The position numbers and the translations under genes were made by a program. Positions 8,986 through 20,419 of a stretch of DNA of 59,314 nt are shown piece by piece (the stretch's first letter is position 1; each line of letters starts with the position of its first letter). This stretch comes from Candidatus Cloacimonadota bacterium (GTDB lineage Bacteria; Cloacimonadota; Cloacimonadia; Cloacimonadales; TCS61). Under the pieces are notes generated by a model, which was not told the origin of the DNA, made no database searches, and saw nothing but the letters and a program-made list of their open reading frames with translations. The stretch covers positions 1 through 59,314 of the forward strand of contig JABGOP010000007.1 in assembly GCA_018645365.1 (NCBI GenBank), written 5' to 3'.

Positions 8986-11418
8986 TTATTTTAAAAGAAT
9001 CATTTTTTTGGTTGAAATTGGAATTCCATCAACCACGAGTTTATAGAAATAGATGCCAGATGCTTGATCTTTTGCATTCCAAATTACTTGATTAACGCCT
9101 AATTCGTAATTCGCAATTTCTAATTGTTTCACAAGTTGACCTTTGATGTTGAAAATTTCAATCCCTGCGTTCCCTGTATTTTCTGCATTAAGAGAAAAAT
9201 TTATCATCGTTTCGTCACTAAATGGATTTGGATAATTTTTGCCAAGATGGTTTCCGCCACTCTGAATTTCAGTTTCATCTGACGCAACCGTTTCAGTAGC
9301 TATTATCCCTTCGATACAGAAATTAAAATCGTATGCAGTAGATGGAAGTTCTATCCAACCACTCGTTTTGATGAACATCCCCTTTCCTTCCACACGCGGT
9401 CCAGCATCGTGATATGCTGCTGGTGTTCCAACTGGAACTTCAATGCGATAACCAACAAAATATTCATTATCCGCATCAATTATAGCAAAATTATCGAATG
9501 TTATTGTAACCCATTCACCATCCACAAAATCGAAAACTTCCTCTTCTGAAATGAGGATATTTTCGTGCCAAACCTGAGCGAATAATTGACCTGTTTCAGC
9601 ATCGAATGGAGCAATAAATTTTACCTTTGAAATGGCTTCACCATCATAATTTGCAATATCTTCACCAAATAATTTGATGCCACAACTCATTGAACCGAGC
9701 ATTTGGAATTGTCCAACTGGTTCACCTGCAAAAGTAACATTATGATTATATGGATAATGTGTTAAATTGAGTGTCATATTTTGAGTTCCAGCGCTTACGG
9801 TGTAGTCTGTAAATGCAAAATAATTACCATCTAAACTTGCAACCGCAAAATAATCACCTGGTAAGATCCCAACCATTTCAACAGATCCACTCGCATCTGC
9901 TACACCAGATGTAACCAAGTGTTCATCTTGGTAAACAGCAACGCTACAACCTGTGGGATTAATTGGAGCAGAAATTTCTGCAGTTAGATATTCATAACTA
10001 TCCATAAAAAAGAAAATATTTGTGTTATTCTCATCTAACCAAACAAGCTGATTTGCATATTCAAAACCACCGTTATCCATCTCTATTATCGCGGTACAAT
10101 CGTACCAACCTGCTACAACCCAATCGAATAAAAACTGACCATTACCATCGGGTGTGCATTCATAATAACGCGGACCATCTAAAGTTATCGACGCATCAGT
10201 AGCATCTGCACCAGCAGTAATAACCTGTCCACCAGCAGTAAATGGTTCGAAACCACCTTCGATATTGATTACAGCTTGTGTGATTGTATCAAAGCCTGAC
10301 GGCATTCCGTTTGGAAGAGAATACCAACCGTCTGCACTGCCACCCCACCCCATATTAAGGTGATAAGTATCGTCATTTGAATTGTAGCCATCCACAATAA
10401 TTGCGTGGCCATAAGGTGAGCCACTTTCAATAATACCGAGAAATACAGGTTGTGCATTCTGCATATTGCTCTTTAAATTATTGTAAAAAGTTGCATTTAT
10501 ATTGTTTACAAAATTTGCAGAATCAAATCCAAATTTACCAAGAAGTGCATCGTCAACATCCATTGTCATCGCACCAGATCCTTCTTCCGAGTACGCCATT
10601 TTAACCGAGACACCAGCTGCAAAATTGAGTGCAGCCATATCATCATTAGTCAAAGTTTCCCAATTTGACAAATGTTCTGTCATCTCTGGCAAATAACTAT
10701 TCAATTCTGGGAATGTTGGAAAATCACGTGTAGCAGCGTGATTATCGATGTGAATCATCGGCGAAGTTTCGGTTGACCAATAATCGTCGGCATCGCTAAA
10801 AGTTGGATTTCCAGCAAAATGGTGATATTGCATAATCATCGACATCGCAGTTGCCACACAACCCGTTACCGAACGACCGTTTGTACCTGGGTCAATTGGG
10901 CAAAATGCATTCCACGGTGCACTTTGATTCCACTGAACCTCTACCCAACCCGCGGTTGCACTATAGCCTTCTGGTGGCCAAGTTTCATCACGCGTTTGAA
11001 AAGCTGCAAAATCTTCATTTTGATACTTTTCCCAAGTTTCGCTGTTGTTTGCTTTCAATTCTGCTGATGTTTGTGGAAGTGCTTCCCATCTCAATTTCAT
11101 ATCAGCTTTTAACATTTGAAAGCCGTTATTAAATTGAACATCTTCGGTTGAATAATTATTTCCAAAAGAATAAGAAATAACCGGTGCAATTTCTGTATCA
11201 GCAGAAACTACCACAAAACCTTGCGGTGCTAAATGGAAAATATACGCTAAAATTTTTCCATCATTTTCCAATGTGAAAACACTCTCGATCGAGTTATCTT
11301 CACCCTCAATTTGAATCTTCATTACGACTACTTTTTCGGCAGAATTAACATCTACAAAATCTGCAAAAAGAAGTGTACTCACGAAGATTGCTAATAAAAC
11401 TAATAGTACTTTTTTCAT
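8986..11418 (-). CDS. C10-family (streptopain-like) cysteine peptidase with T9SS sorting domain
   Basis: An 810-aa secreted protease. It has a signal peptide (MKKVLLVLLAIFVSTLLFA), then a Spi-type propeptide/inhibitor region (about residues 20-115; GFVVVSADTEIAPVISYS is typical), then a C10 catalytic domain. The catalytic Cys is C187 in GRSVTGCVATAMSMIMQYH and the His is H338 in GHAIIVDGY; the following GWGGSADGWY is the conserved Trp/Gly segment. Residues ~400-700 hold beta-sandwich modules, and the last ~80 residues (YPNPF, IEIFNIKGQLVKQL, ASGIYFYKLVVDG, KKMILLK) are a type A T9SS sorting domain. An AAGGAtg sequence lies about 9 nt upstream of the ATG. It is likely an extracellular protein-degrading enzyme, fitting an amino-acid fermenter. 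Confidence 0.92.
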   Translation of the reverse strand: MKKVLLVLLAIFVSTLLFADFVDVNSAEKVVVMKIQIEGEDNSIESVFTLENDGKILAYIFHLAPQGFVVVSADTEIAPVISYSFGNNYSTEDVQFNNGFQMLKADMKLRWEALPQTSAELKANNSETWEKYQNEDFAAFQTRDETWPPEGYSATAGWVEVQWNQSAPWNAFCPIDPGTNGRSVTGCVATAMSMIMQYHHFAGNPTFSDADDYWSTETSPMIHIDNHAATRDFPTFPELNSYLPEMTEHLSNWETLTNDDMAALNFAAGVSVKMAYSEEGSGAMTMDVDDALLGKFGFDSANFVNNINATFYNNLKSNMQNAQPVFLGIIESGSPYGHAIIVDGYNSNDDTYHLNMGWGGSADGWYSLPNGMPSGFDTITQAVINIEGGFEPFTAGGQVITAGADATDASITLDGPRYYECTPDGNGQFLFDWVVAGWYDCTAIIEMDNGGFEYANQLVWLDENNTNIFFFMDSYEYLTAEISAPINPTGCSVAVYQDEHLVTSGVADASGSVEMVGILPGDYFAVASLDGNYFAFTDYTVSAGTQNMTLNLTHYPYNHNVTFAGEPVGQFQMLGSMSCGIKLFGEDIANYDGEAISKVKFIAPFDAETGQLFAQVWHENILISEEEVFDFVDGEWVTITFDNFAIIDADNEYFVGYRIEVPVGTPAAYHDAGPRVEGKGMFIKTSGWIELPSTAYDFNFCIEGIIATETVASDETEIQSGGNHLGKNYPNPFSDETMINFSLNAENTGNAGIEIFNIKGQLVKQLEIANYELGVNQVIWNAKDQASGIYFYKLVVDGIPISTKKMILLK

Positions 11419-11431
11419 CTTTACATCCTTT

Positions 11432-13042
11432 TTATTTTATTAAAATCATTTTTTTCATCTCGACTGGCTTTCCGTCAACTACAAGTTTGTAAAAATAGAT
11501 ACCACTCGCTTGACTTTGAGCATTCCAATTAACCCGATTAATTCCTAATTCGTAATTACAAATTGCTAACTGTTTCACAAGTTGACCTTTAATATTGTAA
11601 ATCATCAATTCAACATTTTCAGCGTCATTAGCGTTTAAATTAAACGAAATGGTCGTGGTATTACAAAATGGGTTTGGATAATTTGCTAACTCATAATCAG
11701 CAATTGCCAATTCTTCTTCAACTACATCTGTTGGTGAAATTTGGGTATAGAATAAGCGGAAATTATCGAGCTGAATTCCAGAAAATTCGTCAACATCATT
11801 GGAATGAAATCCAATTCTAAATTTGAGAACAATTCTGTCTTCTCCGTCAAATTCAAATAATTCAGTTAATTCGTTAAAACCCAACCAACCAAAAGAAAAC
11901 GGTACAAATTCAGCTTGCGAACCAGTAAAAACGAGTTCCATTCCGTCTGGGTCGCCAGTTGGATTGGAAACTGAATGCCAAGCCGAAGGCTCACCTTCGA
12001 TGTAATGTTGCACCTCGATGCTAAAATAATCGCAATTGGGAAAATTAAAATCGTCTAATTCTGATTTAATGTCCATATCCAAAAAAAATTTAACATCGTC
12101 TAAATCATCTGGCAACACACCGCGAAAAATCGTGCATGAACGCTTGAGATAATTTTGCATATTTGGATTATACAAATTTGTTTCTGCATCAAAACAACCC
12201 ATTACCGAATTTAATTCCGTTTCATAAAGATGCCACAAGTCACCACCAATTGGCGTGTTTGTGTAGTTAGAAAACCCATTTGCTTCGTCACAATTTGAAA
12301 TTAACACATCTGCAATATTTATTTCATCGATAAAAATACCAGTAAATTCTGGATTTGTGGCGGTAGAAGTGTTTGGATCTGAAGCAAATGCAAAACTAAT
12401 AATCACATCTTCATTCGCATAATTTGAGGGAATTGTAATCATCGTTTGCGTCCAATCTGTTGAACCTCCCCAACCTGGAATGCCGGGAATTCCATCGATA
12501 TCTTCCTCGTGTTGATAGCCAAAACCATACATACTGGAACTGTTGTAAGCTGGTGTGCAGCTTGTCAAAATTTCGGCTTCATCGTAATCTTGGTTTGCTA
12601 AGCGAATACGAACATTCAAACCATCCCAACCATCAAAATTTTCGTGGTCACCGAGTGCTTCAATCGCTCTTTTTTGTTGGAATGAAATTGTTAAATTATC
12701 AGTCGGAAGTGTAATTATGGGAGTATCCAAAACTTGATACCAATCATCGAGATAGCCACCGTCGGGATAAATATTTACATCTCCCATTCGCCAACTTTTC
12801 CCATTTTCATCGTAAGAATCGTAAGTGGAAATGTGCCAAAAACAACCAGGATTGGTCACATCTGTTATCGTCCAACTACTAATTCCAGATTCAAAATCAT
12901 CTGAAAAAATAAGAGTAGAATCGCGTAAACCATTATAATCTCTCGTTGGATGCGAATTGCATTTTACAATTCCATCGTGATTTTTGGCAACAATTACGCT
13001 TATTGCCAAAATCAAAATGACGCTAATAATTATTTTTTTCAA
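11432..13042 (-). CDS. Secreted beta-sandwich protein with T9SS sorting domain
   Basis: A 536-aa exported protein beginning at a TTG codon (13042) with an AGGTGA Shine-Dalgarno 5-6 nt before it. The signal peptide is MKKIIISVILILAISVIVA. Residues ~45-240 contain a MAM/jelly-roll-like module (LIFSDDFESGISSWTI ... FTGIFIDEINIADV), a type found beside secreted peptidases as an adhesion or carbohydrate-binding domain. A second similar module spans ~250-430 (IQLDNFRLFYTQ). The last ~85 residues are a T9SS type A sorting domain (YPNPF, LMIYNIKGQLVKQL, ASGIYFYKLVVDG, KKMILIK). No catalytic motif is visible. It lies 13 nt upstream of the C10 peptidase gene, so the two are probably co-transcribed and may act together at the cell surface. 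Confidence 0.85.
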   Translation of the reverse strand: MKKIIISVILILAISVIVAKNHDGIVKCNSHPTRDYNGLRDSTLIFSDDFESGISSWTITDVTNPGCFWHISTYDSYDENGKSWRMGDVNIYPDGGYLDDWYQVLDTPIITLPTDNLTISFQQKRAIEALGDHENFDGWDGLNVRIRLANQDYDEAEILTSCTPAYNSSSMYGFGYQHEEDIDGIPGIPGWGGSTDWTQTMITIPSNYANEDVIISFAFASDPNTSTATNPEFTGIFIDEINIADVLISNCDEANGFSNYTNTPIGGDLWHLYETELNSVMGCFDAETNLYNPNMQNYLKRSCTIFRGVLPDDLDDVKFFLDMDIKSELDDFNFPNCDYFSIEVQHYIEGEPSAWHSVSNPTGDPDGMELVFTGSQAEFVPFSFGWLGFNELTELFEFDGEDRIVLKFRIGFHSNDVDEFSGIQLDNFRLFYTQISPTDVVEEELAIADYELANYPNPFCNTTTISFNLNANDAENVELMIYNIKGQLVKQLAICNYELGINRVNWNAQSQASGIYFYKLVVDGKPVEMKKMILIK

Positions 13043-13074
13043 ACTTCACCTTCCGCCAAAATAGAACGCAATTT

Positions 13075-15061
<1,987 letters not shown>

Positions 15062-15077
15062 AATTCACACCCCTTTT

Positions 15078-16796
15078 TTATTCTTCAGTAAATTCAATTT
15101 CTTTCCCGCCCATTTCATCAAGCATAAATTGAGCAGATTCGTGTAAATCACCTTTGGAAAATTCCAAAACTTTTACGAAACATTCGGTTGCTTTTTCATT
15201 ATCTTTCAGATTTTCTACATAGATGAATCCTTTCATGAAAGTGGCTTTGTAATCATCTTCATCGTTTGGATAAAATTGAATTATTTTATCATAATAATGA
15301 ATCGCATCTTTGAATTTGCGTCCTTTTTGAGATGTTTCTGCTTTATCATAATATTCTTTCACATCTAAAATTATCAGCAATCTTTCTTGATATTTTTTCA
15401 GATTATATTTCGTTTCCAATTTAGCGGTAACATCGTCAAATTTCTTTTTCGTGAGTTCTTTTTGCATTTGTGCTTTCACTTTCATCTCAATTTCTGCAAA
15501 AGGTTGTGGAACAGGCTTGTTATCATTTAAAATGCGGAAAAAGATAAATTCACCCTTTATGTTTTGAAAAATTTCGCTCAATTTGGTAGAATCGGCAGGT
15601 GTAGACCAAACGAGATCGTAATACTTTTTGTCTTTGCCAATCCCCGGAATAATATCATTCTGATAGATGTGGTCAATCTCACCATTTTTCGCTTTATAAA
15701 TCGAATATTCTTCGATTATTTTTTGCAAATTTTGCTGTTTTTTTACCTTCAATTTTTCAGCGTTTTGGAAATTTTCAAAGAAACTCAATTTAATTTGTTT
15801 TTGAACTTTTGCTCTAATTTCTGTTGCTACTTTTTCATTTTCAAAACCAAAAGTCTGGATTTTTCGAGTTGCTTTTGTACTGAATTGCATAATATTTTCA
15901 GCGTAATATTTTTTTACATTTTCGTCACTCAAGTCAACTTTATCAGCAACAATAATGTTGTAAGTGGCCGACAATCTTAACTGTCTTTTTACCATTTCCA
16001 CTTTTGATGAAAGTGCTTCATCTTCACCAAATCCCATTTCGAGTGCTTCCAAATAGAACAAATCTAACTCGATTAAACTCTCTAAATATTTTTTCAATAT
16101 TTCGTTATTCTTGATGGCCATTTTTTTATTTTGTGGTAAAAAATCATAATACACAATGAGATCTGCAACTGTTTTGTGCAAATCAGAATTAGCACTTTCG
16201 ATAATAATTTGTTCATTATTTGGAATATTCGCAGTTAGATCTTCGATATTAAAATTTCGTACATTTTCATCGATAATTGTTACACCATATTTTTCCATCA
16301 GTTCTGCTTTTTTCTGCTGAACTATTTCATTTTGCTTTTGTGGCATCAGTTTACTCTCAATCTGTCCAATTGATTCTGCAAAAGTGCGACCAGCAAAAAG
16401 TTCTGGATGCTCTTCAAAGAAAGCTTGTTTTTCGATATCTGTCAAAATTATCTCGCTCGCAAAACTAGCTTTATACGCATTGTAAAAAACACTTTTAACT
16501 TGGTCATTTAAACGACCGATATAACCAGCATTATTTTCAATATCATGCTGCCAAGATTCCATGTAAAATAGTGACTCGGTACAATACATATCGAGCAATT
16601 TCTTCTTGCCTTCTTCGCTTGCATAGCTGTGACGATACATCGCCGGAATTGCTTCAAGCTTCTCTTCCAAATCTTCAAAAGTAATAACTTTGTCGCCAAA
16701 TTCGGCTAAAACTGTCTCTTTTGAAATTGCATTCAAAACAGAAAACAACATCAAAAACACTACCATTACCAAAACCATTTTTTGTAAATTTACCAT
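15078..16796 (-). CDS. SurA/PrsA-like periplasmic folding factor with C-terminal TPR
   Basis: 572 aa. A signal peptide (MVNLQKMVLVMVVFLMLFSVLNA) is followed by a SurA_N-like helical region (VLAEFGDKVITFEDLEEKLEAIP is a typical opening of peptidyl-prolyl isomerase/chaperone proteins), a second chaperone-like helical stretch (~215-300), a PPIC-like region (~300-460; RKIQTFGFEN, KNGEIDHIYQNDIIPGIG) and a TPR-like tail (~475-560; KFKDAIHYYDKIIQFYPND). The parvulin core is divergent, so isomerase activity is doubtful and chaperone work on outer-membrane or T9SS proteins is more likely. AAGGAG lies 8 nt before the ATG. It heads an operon with fba and gap, an unexpected pairing of envelope and glycolysis genes. 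Confidence 0.72.
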   Translation of the reverse strand: MVNLQKMVLVMVVFLMLFSVLNAISKETVLAEFGDKVITFEDLEEKLEAIPAMYRHSYASEEGKKKLLDMYCTESLFYMESWQHDIENNAGYIGRLNDQVKSVFYNAYKASFASEIILTDIEKQAFFEEHPELFAGRTFAESIGQIESKLMPQKQNEIVQQKKAELMEKYGVTIIDENVRNFNIEDLTANIPNNEQIIIESANSDLHKTVADLIVYYDFLPQNKKMAIKNNEILKKYLESLIELDLFYLEALEMGFGEDEALSSKVEMVKRQLRLSATYNIIVADKVDLSDENVKKYYAENIMQFSTKATRKIQTFGFENEKVATEIRAKVQKQIKLSFFENFQNAEKLKVKKQQNLQKIIEEYSIYKAKNGEIDHIYQNDIIPGIGKDKKYYDLVWSTPADSTKLSEIFQNIKGEFIFFRILNDNKPVPQPFAEIEMKVKAQMQKELTKKKFDDVTAKLETKYNLKKYQERLLIILDVKEYYDKAETSQKGRKFKDAIHYYDKIIQFYPNDEDDYKATFMKGFIYVENLKDNEKATECFVKVLEFSKGDLHESAQFMLDEMGGKEIEFTEE

Positions 16797-16847
16797 TTAA
16801 AAATCTCCTTTATTCATCAAATTTATATAAACGCAACAAAAAAATAA

Positions 16848-16876
16848 TTGACTACATCAAGTCAAGCAAATAAATG
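16848..16876 (+). promoter_or_regulatory. Promoter of the EIIA unit, sharing an inverted repeat with the divergent operon
   Basis: TTGACT (16848-16853), a 17-nt spacer and TAAATG (16871-16876) form a plausible sigma-70-type promoter 63 nt before the EIIA start at 16911. The -35 is one arm of an inverted repeat, TTGACT-N6-AGTCAA (16848-16865); the second arm read on the minus strand is TTGACT 69 nt before the SurA-like gene start. The repeat may therefore be two back-to-back -35 boxes or an operator for both directions. Confidence 0.5.
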
Positions 16877-16910
16877 GACTCGTTTTTTCTTTAATGAAAG
16901 AGAGGAAGAT

Positions 16911-17363
16911 ATGAAAATTTTTTCGAAAGATTTAATAAAGTTGAATTATTACGCTTTAGACAAGAAAAGTTGTTTAGAGGAGATGGTCGAATTTCTCTTT
17001 GAAAATGAAGTTATTTTTTCGCGAGAGCGTTTTTTTGATTCCATTCTGACAAGGGAAAAAATGATGTCCACTGGAATTGGCAAAAAATTGGCAATTCCGC
17101 ACGCTAGATCGGAAGCAGTAAAAGAACTAACTATCGCTGTTTACCTGCTCCAAAATGAACTTGAATTTGACGCAATCGACGATGAACCCGTCAAAATCAT
17201 TTTGATGATTGCAGTTCCCGAAAATATGAAAGAAAAATATATGCTCGTTTTGAGCGCAATTTCAAATTTTTTCCAAGACATTGAAAATTATCGAAAATTA
17301 TTAAATTGCAATTCCAACGAAGAAGCTGTAAATTTATTGAGAACCATCGAAAGAAAAATCTGA
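16911..17363 (+). CDS. PTS EIIA (PtsN/FruA type 2)-like regulatory protein
   Basis: 150 aa from ATG 16911, which follows GAGAGGAAG; an in-frame upstream start at 16848 would sit on the promoter and adds non-homologous residues. The PTS EIIA type-2 signature is present with the phosphorylatable histidine at position 64 (GIGKKLAIPHARSEAV). No EIIB, EIIC, HPr or EI gene is in the window. It is therefore more likely a PtsN-like regulator or signal acceptor than part of a sugar transporter, but this cannot be settled here. It ends 8 nt before the PorV/PorQ gene. Confidence 0.85.
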   Translation: MKIFSKDLIKLNYYALDKKSCLEEMVEFLFENEVIFSRERFFDSILTREKMMSTGIGKKLAIPHARSEAVKELTIAVYLLQNELEFDAIDDEPVKIILMIAVPENMKEKYMLVLSAISNFFQDIENYRKLLNCNSNEEAVNLLRTIERKI

Positions 17364-17371
17364 GGTCTAAA

Positions 17372-18307
17372 ATGAAAATAAAAATTATCCTATTAATAAT
17401 TACTCTTGCTACTTCTATTTTTGCGCAAAATGATGAAATTAAAGCCACTGGTTTTACTTTTTTACGGTTGAATTATTCAGCACGGGCAAGTGCAATGGCA
17501 AATGCTTTTACCGGACTTTCCAACGATGCTAATGCCGTTTTTTTTAATCCAGCTGGCTTGACACAAATCGAAACTGACGAAGCATCACTAACTTACATGA
17601 ATTATTTTATGGGAATTAATTGTGGCTCAGCAGTTTATGCTCATAAAATGAAAGATGCAACCGTTGCTTTTTTCGTAAAGGGCTTGAACGCAACAGAAGA
17701 CCGAACTCTGGAAAATGAATCTGGCACTTTTGACGGTTATGATGGTACTTTTGGTGTTTCGATGATTGAATTAGGTACAAGTTTAGGTAAACAAATTTTA
17801 CACAACCTTGATGTTGGAATTTCAGCAAAATATCTCCTCGAAAATCTCGACGACAAATCTGCATCTGCAATTGTATTTGATTTTGCAGTTCTGCATCAAA
17901 CCACCAATAAACATCTAAAACTGGGAATTGTCTTACGCAATTTTGGTAAACAAATGTCCTATCATAATGAATACGAAGAGGGACTGCCACGCACCATTTC
18001 GGCTGGTTTCAGTTTTCATCCTTCCGAAAAATTTTATACCACCATCGACATCAACAAACCGCTCGAAGATGATATTTTTGGGAGTATCGGTACCGAATTT
18101 CAAATTTATCCAATTTTGGCGATGAGAATGGGTTACAAAACCAATGCCAAAGATTGGCAAACTGGCGGAGATTTAGATGTTTTTGCGGGAATTTCCTGCG
18201 GTTTAGGATTCGACTTACACCATTATAATATGGAAATAGATTACGCCATCTCTTCATACGGCGATTTGGGAGTTGTAAACCAAATTACTTTAAAATATAA
18301 TTTTTAA
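17372..18307 (+). CDS. PorV/PorQ-family outer-membrane protein
   Basis: 311 aa from ATG 17372 (after GAGG). The signal peptide is MKIKIILLIITLATSIFAQ. The N-terminal signature GFTFLRLNYSARASAMANAF and NAVFFNPAGLTQI is characteristic of the PorV/PorQ family (UPF0164), 14-stranded FadL-like barrels. The chain shows alternating amphipathic strands and ends in F (TLKYNF), as outer-membrane proteins do. In T9SS organisms PorV shuttles cargo from the translocon to the attachment complex and PorQ partners PorZ. Which role this copy has is not clear; it is shorter than the second copy at 32334 and lacks the calcium-type loops found there. Confidence 0.85.
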   Translation: MKIKIILLIITLATSIFAQNDEIKATGFTFLRLNYSARASAMANAFTGLSNDANAVFFNPAGLTQIETDEASLTYMNYFMGINCGSAVYAHKMKDATVAFFVKGLNATEDRTLENESGTFDGYDGTFGVSMIELGTSLGKQILHNLDVGISAKYLLENLDDKSASAIVFDFAVLHQTTNKHLKLGIVLRNFGKQMSYHNEYEEGLPRTISAGFSFHPSEKFYTTIDINKPLEDDIFGSIGTEFQIYPILAMRMGYKTNAKDWQTGGDLDVFAGISCGLGFDLHHYNMEIDYAISSYGDLGVVNQITLKYNF

Positions 18308-18321
18308 AATAGAGGAAATTA

Positions 18322-20394
18322 ATGATCAAAAAAGATTTTTTATTTGAAATTGGCGTTGAAGAAATTCCAGCAGGATACATCGAATCTGCAATTAGAAAAT
18401 TGCAGACATTTTTTGAAACAACTTTAAAAGAAGCAAAACTATCTTTCGATAGCGTAAAAATTTATTCTACCCCACGCCGTTTTGCCATTCGGCTAGATGG
18501 CTTACCAATTCAACAACAAGATGAAATTATCGAACGCGTTGGTCCTGCCAAAAATATGGCGTATGATGAAAATGGCAATTTATCCAAAGCGGCACTCGGT
18601 TTTTTGCGCGGTGCAAAGGCTACTGAAACTGATATTTTTATCAAAGAAACGCCCAAATCCGATAAAATTGCGGTGAAAATAGAAATAAAGGGAAAAGAAA
18701 CAAAAATAATTCTCATCAATGCAATGAAAGAAGTAATCACCAAAATAGTTTTTCCGAAATCAATGAAATGGGGAAACTATTCTACGAATTTTGCCCGCCC
18801 AATCCGTTGGTTCGTAGCTCTTTTTGGTGATGAAATTCTCAACTTCAAGTTTGATGCCGTAAAATCTGGAAATATAACTTTTGGAAATCGCTATCAAAAG
18901 TTGGAAAATCCAGTTGAAATTTCTACTATCAATGATTATGAAAATGCGTTAAAATCTGTTTGTGTTTATGCTGATAGAGCCAAAAGAAAAACAATTATCG
19001 AACAACAATTAGTTGAACTTTTTGCAGATTCAGATGAAAAAATTATTGAGGACAAAAAACTGTTAGAAATTGTGGTGGATTTAGTGGAATCACCCACGGT
19101 AGTTATTGCAGAATTTAGCCAAAAATATTTGGAATTGCCCGAAAAAATCATTACTTCAACTCTTTCGCAACATCAAAAATATTTTGCAGTTCGTAAAGAT
19201 GGGAAATTAACTAATAAATTTGTTTTCATCTCAAATGGCAATCCAAAATTTTCAGATTTAATCAAGCTTGGTAACGAAAAAGTAATTAAAGCACGCCTTG
19301 AAGATGCTACATTTTTCTTCAAAGAAGACACAAAGCAACCTCTCGAAAATTTTGTGGAAAAATTGAGTGAAGTTACCTTCCAAGCAAAACTCGGTAGTTT
19401 GCTCGAAAAAACCGAACGAATTATTAAAATCGCAAAATATATTGCTGAAAAATTGATGCTTTCCGAAGATGATAAATTAAATATTTTACGTGCTTCGAAA
19501 CTTGCCAAAGCAGATCTCGTAACCTTGATGTTAGGCGAAAAAGAATTCACTAAATTACAGGGTTATATTGGGATGAATTACGCCCTTTTGAGTGGCGAAA
19601 ATGAAGCAGTTGCCACTGCAATTTACGAGCATTATCAACCACGCGGACAAAACGATAATTTGCCAAATTCCCTCATTAGTTCCATCGTCGCAATTGCAGA
19701 TAAAATGGACACAGTTTGCGGAATTATCGGCGTTGGGCTTGTCCCGTCTGGCAGCAACGACCCCTTTGCACTGCGTCGTGCCGCGAATGGAATTGTGCAA
19801 ATTATTGACGCTCAAAATATGAATTTGAATTTGCTTGAATTGATTGATTTTACATTTGAAAAATTGGCAGATAAAATTGAAATTAAAAACCAAAAAATTG
19901 TGAACGATTTTTTTAAACAACGAGTGAACTGGTTACTCAAACAAGCCAACCTCGATTATGATATTATCGAAAGCGTGATGCACATTAATTTTGCAAATAT
20001 TTCCGATTTGAAAAAACGCGCCCTCGACTTGCAGAAATTTAAGCAACGCGATGATTTCAAAGCACTCGTAACTGGTTTCAAACGCGTTTCCAATATTATT
20101 GCGAAAGCTGATGAATTAGGCGAAATTGATGAAATACTTTTAATTGAAACCGCAGAAAAAAATCTTTATGGAAAATTCATCAAACTCGATTTAGAAAAAT
20201 ATTTATCGGTTAAAGATTACGAAAAAGCGATGGAAATTTTAGTTGATTTTCGCGTACAAATTGATACTTTTTTCGATGAAGTTATGGTGAATGCAGATGA
20301 CGAAAAAATTAAAGCAAACCGCTACAATTTACTCGGTAAAATCCGCGAAATGTTCTTGCAAATTGCTGACATTGCGAAAATAGTTGTAAATTAA
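18322..20394 (+). CDS. glyS: Glycyl-tRNA synthetase beta subunit
   Basis: 690 aa, full length for GlyS of the alpha2beta2 enzyme. The start DFLFEIGVEEIPAGYI is diagnostic, as are KSMKWGN ... FARPIRWFVALFGD, LSQHQKYFAVRKDGKL and the HD-like segment YEHYQPRGQNDNLP ... GSNDPFALRRAANGI. The beta subunit holds the tRNA-binding and anticodon-binding regions, while the alpha subunit (GlyQ) carries catalysis. glyQ, usually the neighbour, is not in this window. GAGGAAAT precedes the ATG. Confidence 0.96.
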   Translation: MIKKDFLFEIGVEEIPAGYIESAIRKLQTFFETTLKEAKLSFDSVKIYSTPRRFAIRLDGLPIQQQDEIIERVGPAKNMAYDENGNLSKAALGFLRGAKATETDIFIKETPKSDKIAVKIEIKGKETKIILINAMKEVITKIVFPKSMKWGNYSTNFARPIRWFVALFGDEILNFKFDAVKSGNITFGNRYQKLENPVEISTINDYENALKSVCVYADRAKRKTIIEQQLVELFADSDEKIIEDKKLLEIVVDLVESPTVVIAEFSQKYLELPEKIITSTLSQHQKYFAVRKDGKLTNKFVFISNGNPKFSDLIKLGNEKVIKARLEDATFFFKEDTKQPLENFVEKLSEVTFQAKLGSLLEKTERIIKIAKYIAEKLMLSEDDKLNILRASKLAKADLVTLMLGEKEFTKLQGYIGMNYALLSGENEAVATAIYEHYQPRGQNDNLPNSLISSIVAIADKMDTVCGIIGVGLVPSGSNDPFALRRAANGIVQIIDAQNMNLNLLELIDFTFEKLADKIEIKNQKIVNDFFKQRVNWLLKQANLDYDIIESVMHINFANISDLKKRALDLQKFKQRDDFKALVTGFKRVSNIIAKADELGEIDEILLIETAEKNLYGKFIKLDLEKYLSVKDYEKAMEILVDFRVQIDTFFDEVMVNADDEKIKANRYNLLGKIREMFLQIADIAKIVVN

Positions 20395-20419
20395 AATAAA
20401 AGGTGAAAAAGGATAAAAA

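Noticed and set aside
16911-17363. Sugar-specific PTS transporter
   Set aside because: Only an EIIA domain is present; no EIIB/EIIC or general PTS genes are in the window.
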